From NCBI GenBank assembly GCA_017646625.1, contig JAGCMF010000019.1, positions 1-64,000 of the forward strand: a stretch of DNA of 64,000 nucleotides, given 5' to 3'. The number at the start of each line of letters is the position of its first letter. Within the stretch, counting starts at the first letter, position 1. Made by a program: the position numbers and the translations under genes. Shown here piece after piece: positions 15,223 through 25,286 of this stretch. The stretch is from Alistipes sp. GTDB taxonomy: Bacteria; Bacteroidota; Bacteroidia; Bacteroidales; Rikenellaceae. The notes under the pieces are model-generated. The model did no database searches, had not been told where the DNA came from, and worked only from the letters and a program-made list of their open reading frames with translations.

Positions 15223-18045
15223 CTATAGTAGGGGCTTAAGGTAGTGACCCGTATAACTATTGGGCTCATTGGCTATATCCTCGGGTGTACCCTCGGCAAC
15301 GAGACAACCACCATCACGACCACCCTCGGGGCCCATATCTATAATCCAGTCGGCAACCTTAACAACATCGAGGTTATGCTCGATGACAATAGCCGTATTT
15401 CCGCAGTCAACGAGTCTATTTATCACATCAAGGAGCTGGCGTATATCCTCAAAGTGCAGACCCGTGGTAGGCTCGTCAAGGATATAGAGAGTGCGGCCCG
15501 TCTCACGCTTGGAGAGCTCCGTGGCGAGCTTGATGCGCTGCGACTCACCACCCGACAGCGTAGTACATGGCTGACCAAGGGTAAGGTAGCCGAGGCCAAC
15601 CTGCTGTATGGCGTGTAGCTTCTGATAGATGGAGGGTATATGCTCGAAGAACTCAACAGCCATATTAATGGTCATATTGAGCACATCGTTGATGCTCTTA
15701 CCCTTATACTTAACCTCCAGCGTCTCGCGATTATACCTATGACCACCACACACCTTACACTTCACATATACGTCGGGTAGGAAGTTCATCTCTATGGTCT
15801 GGAAGCCAGCACCCTTACACTCCTCGCACCTGCCACCCTTGACATTAAACGAGAAGCGACCCGACTTATAACCCCTAATCTGCGCATCGGGAGTCATCTC
15901 AAAGAGTTTACGTATGTCGGCAAAGACGTTAGTATATGTTGCGGGGTTGCTACGTGGCGTGCGTCCTATAGGTGACTGATCCACAACAACGAGCTTGTCT
16001 ATATTCTCCAGACCCTCAATAGAGTCATACTTAAGAGGTTGGTCGAAGGATCTATATAGGTGGCGCGAGATGATGGGGCGCAACGTGCCATTTATAAGTG
16101 ACGACTTACCCGAGCCCGAGACACCCGTAACACATACGAGCTTACCCAGAGGGATTCTCACATCGACACCCTTAAGGTTATTGCCCGCAGCACCACGCAG
16201 CGTTATATACTCGCCACTGCCCTGTCGCAGCACCTCGGGGCGCGCTATGCGTCGTCGACCCGTGAGGTAGTCGGCAGTGACACTATCGCTGGCACATATA
16301 TCCTCAAACGTACCCGAGGCGACAATCCTACCACCACGACGACCCGCCGCAGGTCCCACATCGACGATATGATCCGCAGCACGCATCATATCCTCATCAT
16401 GCTCCACGACGATGACTGAATTACCTGCATCACGCAGGCTCTTGAGGCTGCGTATGAGGCGCTGGTTATCGCGCTGGTGCAGACCTATGCTCGGCTCATC
16501 GAGGATATAGAGCACATTGACAAGCTTCGAGCCTATCTGCGTCGCAAGACGTATGCGCTGCGCCTCGCCACCCGAGATGGTGCGCGATGCGCGTGACAGC
16601 GAGAGATAGCCAAGACCTACATCTATGAGGAAGCCTACCCTCTCACGAATCTCCTTGATGATATCTCTTGCAATGACCCTCTCCTTATCGTTAAGGTGCT
16701 CCTCGATGCCGCCTATCCACTCCGAGAACTCTACGATGGACATAGCCGAGACATCTGCGATACTCTTATCACCAATACGGAAGTGTAGAGCCTCGGCCTT
16801 AAGGCGTGAGCCGTGGCACACCTCACACTCCTGCATGACAAGGAACTGCTCCCTCCACTTCTGACCACGCTTCGACTCCTCATCCACATCGCCATTTATA
16901 TACTCGGATAATCCCACCCACTGCAACAGATGATTGCTCCCACCTGCCGAGTAGTCGGGAACATTGACAGCAAGAGGCTCGGCATCGCCATAGAGGATGG
17001 CATTCATAGCCTCGTCCGAGAGGGCGTCGAGAGGGTCGGTCAGCGCAAAGCCATAGCGGTGACCGAGGGCCTCGAGTGTGGCGAAGAGAACGCTGGAACG
17101 ATACTTACCAAGGGGCTCGATGCCTCCCTCGCGTAGCGATAGCGACCCATCAGGAATAATCTTGCTGATATTAAATACCGCCATCTGACCCAGACCATTA
17201 CAACGTGGGCATGCACCCTTGGGCGAGTTGAAGGAGAAGGTGTGGGGCTGCGGCTCCTCGAAGGCCTCACCCGTAGTGGGACACATGAGGTTACGCGAGT
17301 AGTAGCGCAGGCCCTCGGTGGCATAGTCGTAGAGCACCATAGTACCCTTACCCTGACGCATAGCCTCCGAGAGTGAGGTCATCATACGCTGGCGGTGTGC
17401 CTCGCCAACAACAAGACGGTCAATGACCATATCGATGGTATGAACCTTATATCTATCGAGCTTCATACCCGCAGATATCTCCTCTATCTTGCCATCGATA
17501 CGTGCATATATATATCCCTTACGCGACATAGTGTCGAAGAGCTCGCGGTAGTGACCCTTACGACCCTTGACCACAGGTGCCATGAAGGCTACCCTACGAC
17601 CCTCGAAGTTCTCAATCATGAGGTTGCATATCTGCTCGTCGCTATAGCGCACCATAGGCTCACCCGTACGTGGTGAGTAGGCACGTGAGGCACGAGCATA
17701 GAGCAGACGTAGGAAGTCATTAATCTCGGTGACGGTACCCACCGTGGAACGTGGATTCTTATTCGTGGTCTTCTGCTCGATGGCAACAACAGGACTCAAG
17801 CCCGTAATCCTATCCACATCGGGGCGTTCCATATTGCCAACAAACTGACGTGCGTACGACGACAACGTCTCCATATAACGACGCTGACCCTCGGCATAGA
17901 TGGTGTCGAAGGCCAATGACGACTTACCCGAGCCCGAGAGTCCGGTGATGACGACAAGCGAGTCACGCGGGATGGTGACATCAACACTCTTAAGGTTGTG
18001 TACACGCGCACCTATAACCTCTATCTGCTTCTTTGCCATTGACAT
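15223..18045 (-). CDS. uvrA: Excinuclease ABC subunit A
   Basis: A 940-residue UvrA, the damage-recognition ATPase of nucleotide excision repair. It has two ABC modules: Walker [10 protein letters not shown] (about 34-42) and GVSGSGKSS in the second half; signature motifs [12 protein letters not shown] and [12 protein letters not shown]; and zinc modules ([16 protein letters not shown] with CKVCGGHRY). Length is standard. The start abuts the stop of the TauE-like gene. uvrB (61475) and uvrC (21316) are also in this window but in separate transcription units. The stop is 5 nt from a 120-bp MITE. Confidence 0.98.
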   Translation of the reverse strand: MSMAKKQIEVIGARVHNLKSVDVTIPRDSLVVITGLSGSGKSSLAFDTIYAEGQRRYMETLSSYARQFVGNMERPDVDRITGLSPVVAIEQKTTNKNPRSTVGTVTEINDFLRLLYARASRAYSPRTGEPMVRYSDEQICNLMIENFEGRRVAFMAPVVKGRKGHYRELFDTMSRKGYIYARIDGKIEEISAGMKLDRYKVHTIDMVIDRLVVGEAHRQRMMTSLSEAMRQGKGTMVLYDYATEGLRYYSRNLMCPTTGEAFEEPQPHTFSFNSPKGACPRCNGLGQMAVFNISKIIPDGSLSLREGGIEPLGKYRSSVLFATLEALGHRYGFALTDPLDALSDEAMNAILYGDAEPLAVNVPDYSAGGSNHLLQWVGLSEYINGDVDEESKRGQKWREQFLVMQECEVCHGSRLKAEALHFRIGDKSIADVSAMSIVEFSEWIGGIEEHLNDKERVIARDIIKEIRERVGFLIDVGLGYLSLSRASRTISGGEAQRIRLATQIGSKLVNVLYILDEPSIGLHQRDNQRLIRSLKSLRDAGNSVIVVEHDEDMMRAADHIVDVGPAAGRRGGRIVASGTFEDICASDSVTADYLTGRRRIARPEVLRQGSGEYITLRGAAGNNLKGVDVRIPLGKLVCVTGVSGSGKSSLINGTLRPIISRHLYRSFDQPLKYDSIEGLENIDKLVVVDQSPIGRTPRSNPATYTNVFADIRKLFEMTPDAQIRGYKSGRFSFNVKGGRCEECKGAGFQTIEMNFLPDVYVKCKVCGGHRYNRETLEVKYKGKSINDVLNMTINMAVEFFEHIPSIYQKLHAIQQVGLGYLTLGQPCTTLSGGESQRIKLATELSKRETGRTLYILDEPTTGLHFEDIRQLLDVINRLVDCGNTAIVIEHNLDVVKVADWIIDMGPEGGRDGGCLVAEGTPEDIANEPNSYTGHYLKPLL

Positions 18046-18831
18046 TTATAACAAGTGTGTGAGCAACGACTCCAACGATATCCAACCCATAAGGTCGACG
18101 AAGAATACAACGATGATGGCAAGCGTAAACCATCGCACAAACTTAACACCCCAGCTCATTGCCCAATGTGATGCCATCAGAGCACCAATGATATTACCAG
18201 CACCATGCAGCAGACCTGCCATCCACTCCACCTGGCCATTGTAGATGAACACCGCAAGAGCAAAGGGCGTAGAGAGGAAGATGACAAATCCCTTGATAAC
18301 ATTCGCCGTGATGATATCGAGATTCATGGTCCATATCGTCACCGCGAGAATCAAGAAACCGAGGCCAATGTATATATATCCACCATAGAAACCTATGATG
18401 AAGAACCATATGTAGTGCCACCACTTTATCTTCAAGCTATGGCCACCCGTAATCTGCTCATTATCTTTACCCAACACGAGGTATATGAGGATTATGGCAA
18501 GCACAACACTCAAGCATATCTTAAATATCGACTCACTAACCTCCGTGGCAACAAGCGCACCAAAGATATTACCCACGATGGCTGGCAACGACAACAGCAG
18601 ACCACTCTTAACATGCAGCATGCCCTTACGAAGGAATGCAACGGTAGCCGACAGATTCTGCATGAGGACAGCTATGCGGTTTGTACCATTGGCAATACCT
18701 ATAGGCATTCCCATGGCCATGAACAACGACATGGTTATTACCGAGCCACCACCACCCAACGTATTGATGATGCCTACCAACACTCCTGATACCAACAGTA
18801 GGATTATCTCATTAACACTCATACCTATCAA
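18046..18831 (-). CDS. TauE/SafE-family membrane permease
   Basis: A 261-residue inner-membrane protein with about eight hydrophobic helices. The family signature [18 protein letters not shown] follows the first helix, and the second repeat has [16 protein letters not shown]. Family members are proposed exporters or importers of sulfonates, sulfite or other small organic anions; no substrate is suggested by context. It overlaps the upstream amidase by 4 bp and abuts uvrA, so it sits inside a co-transcribed run. Confidence 0.9.
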   Translation of the reverse strand: MIGMSVNEIILLLVSGVLVGIINTLGGGGSVITMSLFMAMGMPIGIANGTNRIAVLMQNLSATVAFLRKGMLHVKSGLLLSLPAIVGNIFGALVATEVSESIFKICLSVVLAIILIYLVLGKDNEQITGGHSLKIKWWHYIWFFIIGFYGGYIYIGLGFLILAVTIWTMNLDIITANVIKGFVIFLSTPFALAVFIYNGQVEWMAGLLHGAGNIIGALMASHWAMSWGVKFVRWFTLAIIVVFFVDLMGWISLESLLTHLL

Positions 18832-19589
18832 CTTTTAGTTATAACAAAACTATCGGCATCGCGCCATACCGCAAACTTCGACCTAAAAGCCCCAAGAGCC
18901 TCTATATCTATATCCGCAACGGCAATACCCCTGCGCGACTCCATATCCATGACCATCCTGCCATAGGCATCAACAACCATCGAGTCGCCCGAATACTCCA
19001 ACCCTGGCTCCATGCCCACACGGTTAACACCTATGACATACGCCTGGTTCTCTATGGCACGTGCTCTCAACAGCGTGCGCCACACCTCCCTACGAGGCTT
19101 GGGCCACAAGGCCACATATAGCGCCACATCGTAGTCGCCACATTGACGGCTCCACACCGGGAAGCGAAGGTCGTAGCACACCTGCAACAGGTAACGCACA
19201 CCGCGCCACTCGACAACCCTTCGTTCTGCACCCGCAGTGAAACACTCCGCCTCGCCACCAGGACTAAACAGATGGCGCTTATCGTAGTACTCAACAGCAC
19301 CATCGGGGCGCACAAAGTACATGCGGTTATAACACCTTCCAGCCTCCTCGACGGCGAACGAGCCAACCACGGCAGCATCCATACCTCTGGAGAGACGACA
19401 CATCCACTCAAGCGTAGCAGCGGCAGCACCCACAACAGATGAGGGCTCCACAACAAAGCCTGTCTGAAACATCTCGGGGAGCACGACGACATCTGCCACA
19501 ACACCCTCGAGCATATGCTCTATGGCGCGAAGGTTGGCATCAACATCCTGCCACACGATATCATGCTGAACAAGAACTACACGCTGCAT
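18828..19589 (-). CDS. Carbon-nitrogen hydrolase (omega-amidase/YafV-like)
   Basis: A 253-residue member of the nitrilase superfamily. The catalytic triad is present in order: Glu in VVLPEMFQTGF, Lys in YYDKRHLFSPGGE, and Cys in LLQVCYDLRFPVW. The sequence resembles YafV/Nit2 omega-amidases that clear alpha-ketoglutaramate and related amides. It is cytosolic. It overlaps the TauE-like gene by 4 bp and follows the methyltransferase by 6 nt. Confidence 0.9.
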   Translation of the reverse strand: MQRVVLVQHDIVWQDVDANLRAIEHMLEGVVADVVVLPEMFQTGFVVEPSSVVGAAAATLEWMCRLSRGMDAAVVGSFAVEEAGRCYNRMYFVRPDGAVEYYDKRHLFSPGGEAECFTAGAERRVVEWRGVRYLLQVCYDLRFPVWSRQCGDYDVALYVALWPKPRREVWRTLLRARAIENQAYVIGVNRVGMEPGLEYSGDSMVVDAYGRMVMDMESRRGIAVADIDIEALGAFRSKFAVWRDADSFVITKS

Positions 19590-19595
19590 AACACA

Positions 19596-20348
19596 CTATT
19601 TTTTTGCTACATAGAAGAGGTCGAAGCACCTATCGCTAACCTCCGTAATGTAGTAATCACTCATCTTAATACCCTCCGTAAGCTCCCTATTAGCGCTATG
19701 CAGGCGTCTACGGTTGAGCCTATTCATAACATCATAGGGCAGCTGCAGCAACCAGCGTGGCAACCACCACTGCATCCTCAACACATCGAAGCGCATGATA
19801 CGCTGCACGGAGGCTCTATTCTTCTCGTAATACCTCCATACGCTGGCATTACCCTCAACGCCCATACGTCGCACCTCGCTAAATGACGAGAGCAACGCAT
19901 CGAACTGCGCCGCCGTATACTCCCTAACATGCCAGGGGTTACGCGTAAGCGACATAGGCCTATTGGGAGTGCTCACGATGAATAGTCCACCAGGCTTTAG
20001 CACACGTCTAACCTCATCGACAAAGATTCTATCTCGCTTTATATGCTCAATGACCTGGAACGACACCACGCAGTCGAACGTAGCATCAGCAAAGGGCAGC
20101 GGGGGCACCTTCGCCTCGCAGAACTCCACATTTGCTGGTAGCGTACCGAGCTCCGCACTGCGAAACTTATCAAGCGTAACGAAGTGCTCGGCACATGGAG
20201 CTATGACATCTATGCCATAGCCTGTGCCTGTGCCTATCTCCAGCACACGACCACGCACCAGCCTCGCCGCCTCGACATACGCAAGACGTGAACGCTGAAA
20301 TACGAAGTTGTCGCTAACCTCGCGTGATACTCTCTCCGCCGTAGCCAT
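19596..20348 (-). CDS. Class I SAM-dependent methyltransferase
   Basis: A 250-residue methyltransferase. Motif I is VLEIGTGTGYG near residues 36-46, the acidic loop follows in TLDKF, and motif IV is in FDCVVSFQVIEHI. The post-motif region RRVLKPGGLFIVSTPN is typical of the Methyltransf_11 group. The substrate is not identifiable. Between the S1-domain protein (3-nt gap) and the amidase in one minus-strand run. Confidence 0.88.
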   Translation of the reverse strand: MATAERVSREVSDNFVFQRSRLAYVEAARLVRGRVLEIGTGTGYGIDVIAPCAEHFVTLDKFRSAELGTLPANVEFCEAKVPPLPFADATFDCVVSFQVIEHIKRDRIFVDEVRRVLKPGGLFIVSTPNRPMSLTRNPWHVREYTAAQFDALLSSFSEVRRMGVEGNASVWRYYEKNRASVQRIMRFDVLRMQWWLPRWLLQLPYDVMNRLNRRRLHSANRELTEGIKMSDYYITEVSDRCFDLFYVAKK

Positions 20349-20351
20349 AAT

Positions 20352-21188
20352 CTACTTTATGCACTCTATGCCATACTCCGTCTGGCGCACCTTACCCTGC
20401 TTAAGCAACATGCCGAGGGCGCGCTTGAACACCTTCTTACTCATACCTGTTAGGCGTGCCACCTCCGTAGGCTCACTCCTATCGTTAACCGATAGACGAC
20501 CACCATTCTCACCCAGCATCTTCTCGAGGCGAACAACAGAGGTCTCAACCTCGGCAAGACCTGTCTGCTGAAGGCTCACGTCGATACGCATATCCTCGGT
20601 AATCTTACGCACCCAGCCACGACATCTATCACCCATGCGTATAGGGCGGAAGAGCTGGTTCTTATATATCATTGCCCAATGGCGGTTATCGATGACAACA
20701 CGATAGCCGATGGGCGTCTCGAAGGCAACAAGCACATCAACCTCATCGCCCACCTTCACCGTGAGAGGCTCCTCGTTATAGATAAAGGGCTTAATCTTAT
20801 TTGTCGCCACACAACGGCCCGTACGTTCGTCAATATACATGTAGACGACTGTCTTCTGTCCCGCAACGACGCTACCCTGCTGATTACGATTGGGGAGGAA
20901 TAGGTGCTTGCCCGACAATCCCCAGTCGAGGAATGCGCCATGAATGCTCTTATCCACAACCTTGAGAGCAGCAACCTCACCAGCCTTAATGAGAGGCTTC
21001 TCGGTAGATGCCACAAGGCGGTCCTCCGAGTCGTGGTATACGAAGACACTCACCTCGTCACCCTCCTTCATATCCAATCGTGTGAATCGGTTGGGCAACA
21101 ACACCTCGGCACCCTCCTCATCGATTAGGTATAGACCGAAGTCAGATATGCGCGACACTTTCAGCGTCTGTATTTCGCCTGTTTTCAT
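20352..21188 (-). CDS. CvfB-family S1 RNA-binding protein
   Basis: A 278-residue protein with tandem S1-like OB domains (about 1-65, 68-130 and 140-205; for example ISDFGLYLIDEEGAEVLLP and GAFLDWGLSGKHLFLP) and a C-terminal winged-helix segment. This is the architecture of CvfB/YitL, an RNA-binding regulator in other bacteria. First gene of the run CvfB, methyltransferase, amidase, TauE-like, uvrA. A -33 TTTG (21243-21240) and a -7-like TATCTTTA (21219-21212) lie upstream with a 20-nt gap. Confidence 0.88.
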   Translation of the reverse strand: MKTGEIQTLKVSRISDFGLYLIDEEGAEVLLPNRFTRLDMKEGDEVSVFVYHDSEDRLVASTEKPLIKAGEVAALKVVDKSIHGAFLDWGLSGKHLFLPNRNQQGSVVAGQKTVVYMYIDERTGRCVATNKIKPFIYNEEPLTVKVGDEVDVLVAFETPIGYRVVIDNRHWAMIYKNQLFRPIRMGDRCRGWVRKITEDMRIDVSLQQTGLAEVETSVVRLEKMLGENGGRLSVNDRSEPTEVARLTGMSKKVFKRALGMLLKQGKVRQTEYGIECIK

Positions 21189-21211
21189 AGTCCTTTAATA
21201 ATTATAGCGTG

Positions 21212-21243
21212 TAAAGATAGGAAAAATTCATGGTTATAGCAAA
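21212..21243 (-). promoter_or_regulatory. Promoter of the CvfB-uvrA gene run
   Basis: -33 TTTG (21243-21240) and -7 TATCTTTA (21219-21212) on the minus strand, separated by 20 nt. The last base of the -7 box departs from the consensus G. Confidence 0.6.
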
Positions 21244-21302
21244 TTGTAAACGTTTTTTCGGCAGCCCGAGGGTAAGTTTTTAAGAATTATCATTTTTTAT
21301 AT

Positions 21303-21310
21303 TACCTTTG
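21303..21310 (+). promoter_or_regulatory. -7 box of uvrC, excludes the upstream GTG start
   Basis: TACCTTTG ends at 21310, so the GTG at 21310 overlaps the promoter. The ATG at 21316 lies at the predicted RNA start, making the mRNA probably leaderless. Confidence 0.65.
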
Positions 21311-21315
21311 TGAAC

Positions 21316-23151
21316 ATGATTAGTAGCGAGAGGCAACATATCAAGGAGCTGGTGGCAGCACTACCCCACAGCCCAGGTGTATACCAATTCATCGACAAGG
21401 GTGGCACGATAATATATGTCGGCAAAGCCAAGGACCTTAAGCGCCGCGTATCGTCGTACTTCGTGGATAACCGCGACCACTCGGCAAAGGTGCGTGTGCT
21501 GGTGGGTAAAATTGCCGACATACGACACATAGTCGTGGATACAGAGCAAGATGCTCTGCTCCTGGAGAACTCACTAATAAAGAGTCTACAGCCGAGGTAC
21601 AACATCCTACTCAAGGATGACAAGACATATCCATGGATAGTAATACGCCGTGAGCCCTTCCCACGTGTAGAGTCCACACGCATACTACAACGTGATGGCT
21701 CACACTACTTCGGACCCTACGGCTCAATAGCCACGCAGCGTTCAATAATGGCCTTCATACGCGAGGTAATACCACTACGCACATGCAAGTTAAACCTCTC
21801 GGAGTCAAAGATTAAGGCGGGTAAGTACACGAGGTGTCTGCAGTACCACATAGGCAACTGCAAGGCGCCATGCATAGGCGAACAAAGCGAGGAGGAGTAC
21901 AACCAGAGCATAGAGCTTGTCGAATCGATACTCAAGGGCGACCTACGCCCCGTGCGCAGCCACCTCGAAAGGGAGATGTATGCCGCAGCGGCAGAGCTAC
22001 GCTTTGAGGTTGCGGAGAGTTACAAGCGACGACTACGTGCCCTTGCCGACTACCAGTCACGATCTGTTGTGGTAAGCTCCAAGATTATCGACAGCGACAT
22101 ATTCTCGCTATTGCGTGACGACGACATGGCGTATTGCAACTTCGTGAGCATACGTCACGGCTCCATCGTTGCGGTGCAGACAGTACGTATGACAACAGGT
22201 ATAGAGGCAGAGGATGCAGACCTCCTATCGCGAGGCATAGAGTACATCGTCGAGCAGTTTGACGTCAAGCTCGCGCGCGAGGTGATAGTGCCCGTGATAC
22301 CCACGGCAGCGATGCTCTTCAACAACGTCACCTTCACCATACCGAAGCGTGGCGAGAAGGCTGACCTACTGGCCTTCTCACTCAAGAGTGCGCGTATATA
22401 TCGTGCCGAGATGCTCAAGAACATGGAGATTAAAAATCCTGAACGTCACATAGATAAGCTCATGGCAACGATGCAGCGCGAGCTACGTCTCGAGCATGAG
22501 CCACGACACATAGAGTGCTTCGACAACTCCAACCTGCAAGGTACAAACCCTGTGGCATCGTGCGTGGTATTCCGCAACGGCAAACCATCACGCAAGGAGT
22601 ACAGACACTTCAACATCAAGACCGTGGAGGGTCCCGATGACTTCGCCTCTATGCGCGAGATTGTATACCGCCGCTACTCACGTCTCATAGCCGAGGGTCA
22701 GGAGCTCCCCGACCTCATCATCGTGGATGGTGGCAAGGGTCAGCTCTCGAGTGCCTATGGTGTACTCAAGGAGCTTGGCATAGAACACCGTGTGCCCATA
22801 GTGGGTCTTGCAAAGAGACTCGAGGAGGTATTCTACCCCAACGACCCCGAGCCATACTACCTATCACGTCTCGGTGAGCCACTAAAGGTGATATGTCACA
22901 TACGTGACGAGGCACACCGTTTCGGCATCACCTTCCACCGCCAGAAGCGCACAAAGGCATTCATCGACAGCGAGCTATCACACATACCCGGCATTGGCGA
23001 CAAGAGCCTCGTGGCACTGCTCAAGAGGTTCAAGAGTGTAAGGGCGGTGCGCGAGGCAAGCCTCGAGGAGATAGCCGAGGTTGTGGGAATGAGGCGTGCC
23101 GAGGCCATACTATACTACTTTGCCGACAGCGACTCCCGCAGCGGGGCGTAA
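21316..23151 (+). CDS. uvrC: Excinuclease ABC subunit C
   Basis: A 611-residue dual-incision nuclease of nucleotide excision repair. The N-terminal GIY-YIG domain has GVYQF and IIYVGKAKDLKRRV. A UVR motif (about 200-235) binds UvrB. The C-terminal RNase H-like domain has the catalytic Asp in IECFDNSN and LIIVDGGKGQL, and tandem HhH motifs (HIPGIGDKSLVALL, IAEVVGMRRAEAIL) end the protein. Length is standard. The start at 21316 was chosen because the -7 box covers the earlier GTG. Confidence 0.98.
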   Translation: MISSERQHIKELVAALPHSPGVYQFIDKGGTIIYVGKAKDLKRRVSSYFVDNRDHSAKVRVLVGKIADIRHIVVDTEQDALLLENSLIKSLQPRYNILLKDDKTYPWIVIRREPFPRVESTRILQRDGSHYFGPYGSIATQRSIMAFIREVIPLRTCKLNLSESKIKAGKYTRCLQYHIGNCKAPCIGEQSEEEYNQSIELVESILKGDLRPVRSHLEREMYAAAAELRFEVAESYKRRLRALADYQSRSVVVSSKIIDSDIFSLLRDDDMAYCNFVSIRHGSIVAVQTVRMTTGIEAEDADLLSRGIEYIVEQFDVKLAREVIVPVIPTAAMLFNNVTFTIPKRGEKADLLAFSLKSARIYRAEMLKNMEIKNPERHIDKLMATMQRELRLEHEPRHIECFDNSNLQGTNPVASCVVFRNGKPSRKEYRHFNIKTVEGPDDFASMREIVYRRYSRLIAEGQELPDLIIVDGGKGQLSSAYGVLKELGIEHRVPIVGLAKRLEEVFYPNDPEPYYLSRLGEPLKVICHIRDEAHRFGITFHRQKRTKAFIDSELSHIPGIGDKSLVALLKRFKSVRAVREASLEEIAEVVGMRRAEAILYYFADSDSRSGA

Positions 23152-23415
23152 TTTCACCCCAAAATATTGTCGTTTCACCGCACAACATAACACACATCAC
23201 ACATCGCAAAAACGCCATCACAGCGCACTGTGGCACACATTTTGCCCTTATGCCGCGAGAGTTTTGCGAAGGGCGGAGAGGTGTGGCGAGGAATAAAAGA
23301 TTTTGCTATTTGGAAATTTATTTATATCTTGCAGACGAAAAGATTAATTATTAACTACTAAAAAGTACTGCCTATCGAGAAAATTCTGCTCTTTAACAAC
23401 TAAAATAAGAGGAGT

Positions 23416-24000
23416 ATGAACGTGACAACATTAAGTGATCGTGTATTGCTTAATAACTATCTTTCGGGCGATAGGAGTGCTATATCTGAACTTATCGAAC
23501 GCCACTCGAGGCGTGTGCGTAGTTACATCGGCATGATGGTCAAGGATGACGACATTGCCGACGACATCTTCCAGGAGACATTTATTAAGGCCGTGAAGGT
23601 TATTGACGAGGGTCGTTATACCGACTCTGGTAAGTTCCTTTCGTGGGTATTACGCATAGCGCACAACCGTGTGCTCGACCACTTTCGTCGTGTGAAGGCG
23701 AGCCCCAACATTAACGAGGCAGAGGCGGGATACGACGTGATAGGCACCATGCGCTTTGCCGAGCCAACAACAGAGGACGAGATGATGCACCACGAGATGG
23801 AGCAGACGATACGCAACCTCATAGAGTTGCTGCCTGACGAGCAGAGGGAGGTGGTGCGCCTACGCTACTACTCAAAGCTATCATTCCAGGAGATAGCCGA
23901 GCATACGGAGGTGAGCATAAACACCGCGCTGGGACGTATGCGCTATGCCCTTATCAACCTACGACGCATGATAAAGGAGAAAAATATAACATTAAATTAG
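23416..24000 (+). CDS. ECF-type RNA polymerase sigma factor
   Basis: A 194-residue sigma-70 family factor of the extracytoplasmic-function group. Region 2 (about 22-90) contains the DDIADDIFQETFIKA segment and FLSWVLRIAHNRVLDHFR; region 4 (about 130-185) contains LPDEQREVVRLRYYSKLS and the helix-turn-helix EIAEHTEVSINTALGRMR. It lacks region 1.1 and 3. No classical transmembrane anti-sigma gene follows; instead a 49-codon gene starts 70 nt downstream. Purine-rich GAGGAG lies just before the start. Confidence 0.93.
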   Translation: MNVTTLSDRVLLNNYLSGDRSAISELIERHSRRVRSYIGMMVKDDDIADDIFQETFIKAVKVIDEGRYTDSGKFLSWVLRIAHNRVLDHFRRVKASPNINEAEAGYDVIGTMRFAEPTTEDEMMHHEMEQTIRNLIELLPDEQREVVRLRYYSKLSFQEIAEHTEVSINTALGRMRYALINLRRMIKEKNITLN

Positions 24001-24069
24001 GGAAAGAGCATAATAAAAGGTAGACGCAGGGCGTTAGTTGTATGAAATTCCACAAAAAACGTTCTGCCT

Positions 24070-24219
24070 ATGAGTGAACTTGACCCACGAACATTACAAC
24101 TCTACAGCGAGGAGGAGATGCTGTATAACAGTGTGGTGCAGGAGGATAGCGAACTGCTATTTTTAGACACCTTTCTCACCGACCTCTTCAAAAGCAAGGA
24201 AGGGATGACTAATGAGTAA
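24070..24219 (+). CDS. Small acidic protein downstream of the sigma factor
   Basis: A 49-residue frame, rich in Glu, Asp and Leu, in the same orientation 70 nt after the sigma factor. It starts MSELDPRTLQLYSEEEMLYN and ends KEGMTNE. Codon-like composition and the acidic helical character suggest a real gene. The last codons and the stop lie inside a 12-bp perfect hairpin (24202-24231) that belongs to the MITE-associated module, so the tail was probably rewritten by that insertion. It could modulate the sigma factor; this is context only. Confidence 0.5.
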   Translation: MSELDPRTLQLYSEEEMLYNSVVQEDSELLFLDTFLTDLFKSKEGMTNE

Positions 24220-24231
24220 ATTAGTCATCCC
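24202..24231 (+). repeat. Hairpin module associated with the 120-bp element, copy 3
   Basis: A perfect 12-bp inverted repeat GGGATGACTAAT / ATTAGTCATCCC with a 6-nt loop that contains the stop codon of the small gene. 13 bp separate it from the 120-bp element. Confidence 0.85.
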
Positions 24232-24244
24232 TTCAATATGTTGG

Positions 24245-24364
24245 GAGAGTGAATAAAAAGATGTAGTTTTAGGCTTGCGAAGCCCGAAAAAGCGGAGTTT
24301 ACTGCGCGTAAATGAGCATTTTAAGGGCAAGCGTAACGACAAAATACACTTTTTATTCACTCTC
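24245..24364 (+). repeat. 120-bp MITE-like element, copy 3
   Basis: Exactly 120 bp with both 16-bp terminal inverted repeats, between the sigma-factor unit and the 3' end of the EamA transporter gene. Its flanking 13-bp spacer (TTCAATATGTTGG) is nearly the same as that of copy 4. Confidence 0.92.
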
Positions 24365-24378
24365 ATTTTTTTTATATG

Positions 24379-25284
24379 TTAGGACGACACACTACCTATG
24401 GCAAGTAGCGCCATACCGATGATGATAAGTAGCAGATCCAGCGCCTTGGCACGGAGATTCTTCTCACCAAAGAGCAGAGCACCACATAGGAATGTTACAA
24501 CAACAGAGGAACGACGTATCATAGAGACCACGGCAATCATAGATCCCGGGGCATCGATGGCGTGGTAGTAGAAGAAGTCGGCACACGACACGAAGATGGA
24601 GATAAGAGGTATGGTCCACACCCAGCGTAATGGTGTATGCTCGGTGCGTGGGAGCACCACAAGGGCGATGATAGACATCATAACGAGCTGATATACACCA
24701 AACCAACTCTGCACAAAGAGTGGGTCGAGAGCATGGCGGCTGATGATATACTTGTCATACAAGCCACTAACAGCACCCAGAAGCATGGCGGCAAAGAGTG
24801 CCCACACATGACGGTTACGGCTGAAGTTGATGCTCTCCATGCGCCCAGCGCGACTCAAGAGGTACAGCGACACTATGGTCAGCAGCACACCTCCCCACTG
24901 CCACAAGTTGAGTCTCTCGCCAAAGAGAAGCATGGCACCGATGAGCACAACGACGGGGCGTGTGGCATTCACAGGGCCAACGATGGTCAAGGGTAGGTGC
25001 TTGATGGCGTAGTAGCCACATAGCCACGACGAGAGTGTTATGGCTGCCTTACACGCCACAAGGGCATGGTCTACAACACTACCGCGCGTAGAGGCAAAAG
25101 AGGTGCCATCGAACCACCCCAACGCAAACTCCGCATCGAGAATCACGGGGAGGAAGAGGATGGTTGAGAAGAGTGTATTGAGCAGCAACACGGGGATAAC
25201 AGCATTGCCATGCAACGACCTCTTCTTGGCAACATCATAGAGGCCGAGAAGAAGTGCCGAGAGGAATGCTGCACCCACCCACAT
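24379..25284 (-). CDS. EamA/DMT-superfamily transporter
   Basis: A 301-residue inner-membrane protein with about ten hydrophobic helices in two EamA repeats. The first repeat includes GPVNATRPVVVLIGAMLLFGE (seen at about 100-120) and the second GSMIAVVSMIRRSSVVVTF. Members export metabolites such as amino acids or nucleosides; the substrate is unknown. It is the last gene of the minus-strand run from mltG, 2 nt behind the UbiA-like gene. The stop lies 14 nt from MITE copy 3. Confidence 0.9.
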   Translation of the reverse strand: MWVGAAFLSALLLGLYDVAKKRSLHGNAVIPVLLLNTLFSTILFLPVILDAEFALGWFDGTSFASTRGSVVDHALVACKAAITLSSWLCGYYAIKHLPLTIVGPVNATRPVVVLIGAMLLFGERLNLWQWGGVLLTIVSLYLLSRAGRMESINFSRNRHVWALFAAMLLGAVSGLYDKYIISRHALDPLFVQSWFGVYQLVMMSIIALVVLPRTEHTPLRWVWTIPLISIFVSCADFFYYHAIDAPGSMIAVVSMIRRSSVVVTFLCGALLFGEKNLRAKALDLLLIIIGMALLAIGSVSS

Positions 25285-25286
25285 TG

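Noticed and set aside
21310-21312. GTG start of uvrC
   Set aside because: It overlaps the -7 promoter box; the ATG 6 nt downstream keeps the whole GIY-YIG domain.
23152-23415. Small gene in the uvrC to sigma-factor gap
   Set aside because: The only open frame is rich in His, Thr and Arg without start context; the gap holds only a weak promoter-like TTTG/TATCTTG pair.
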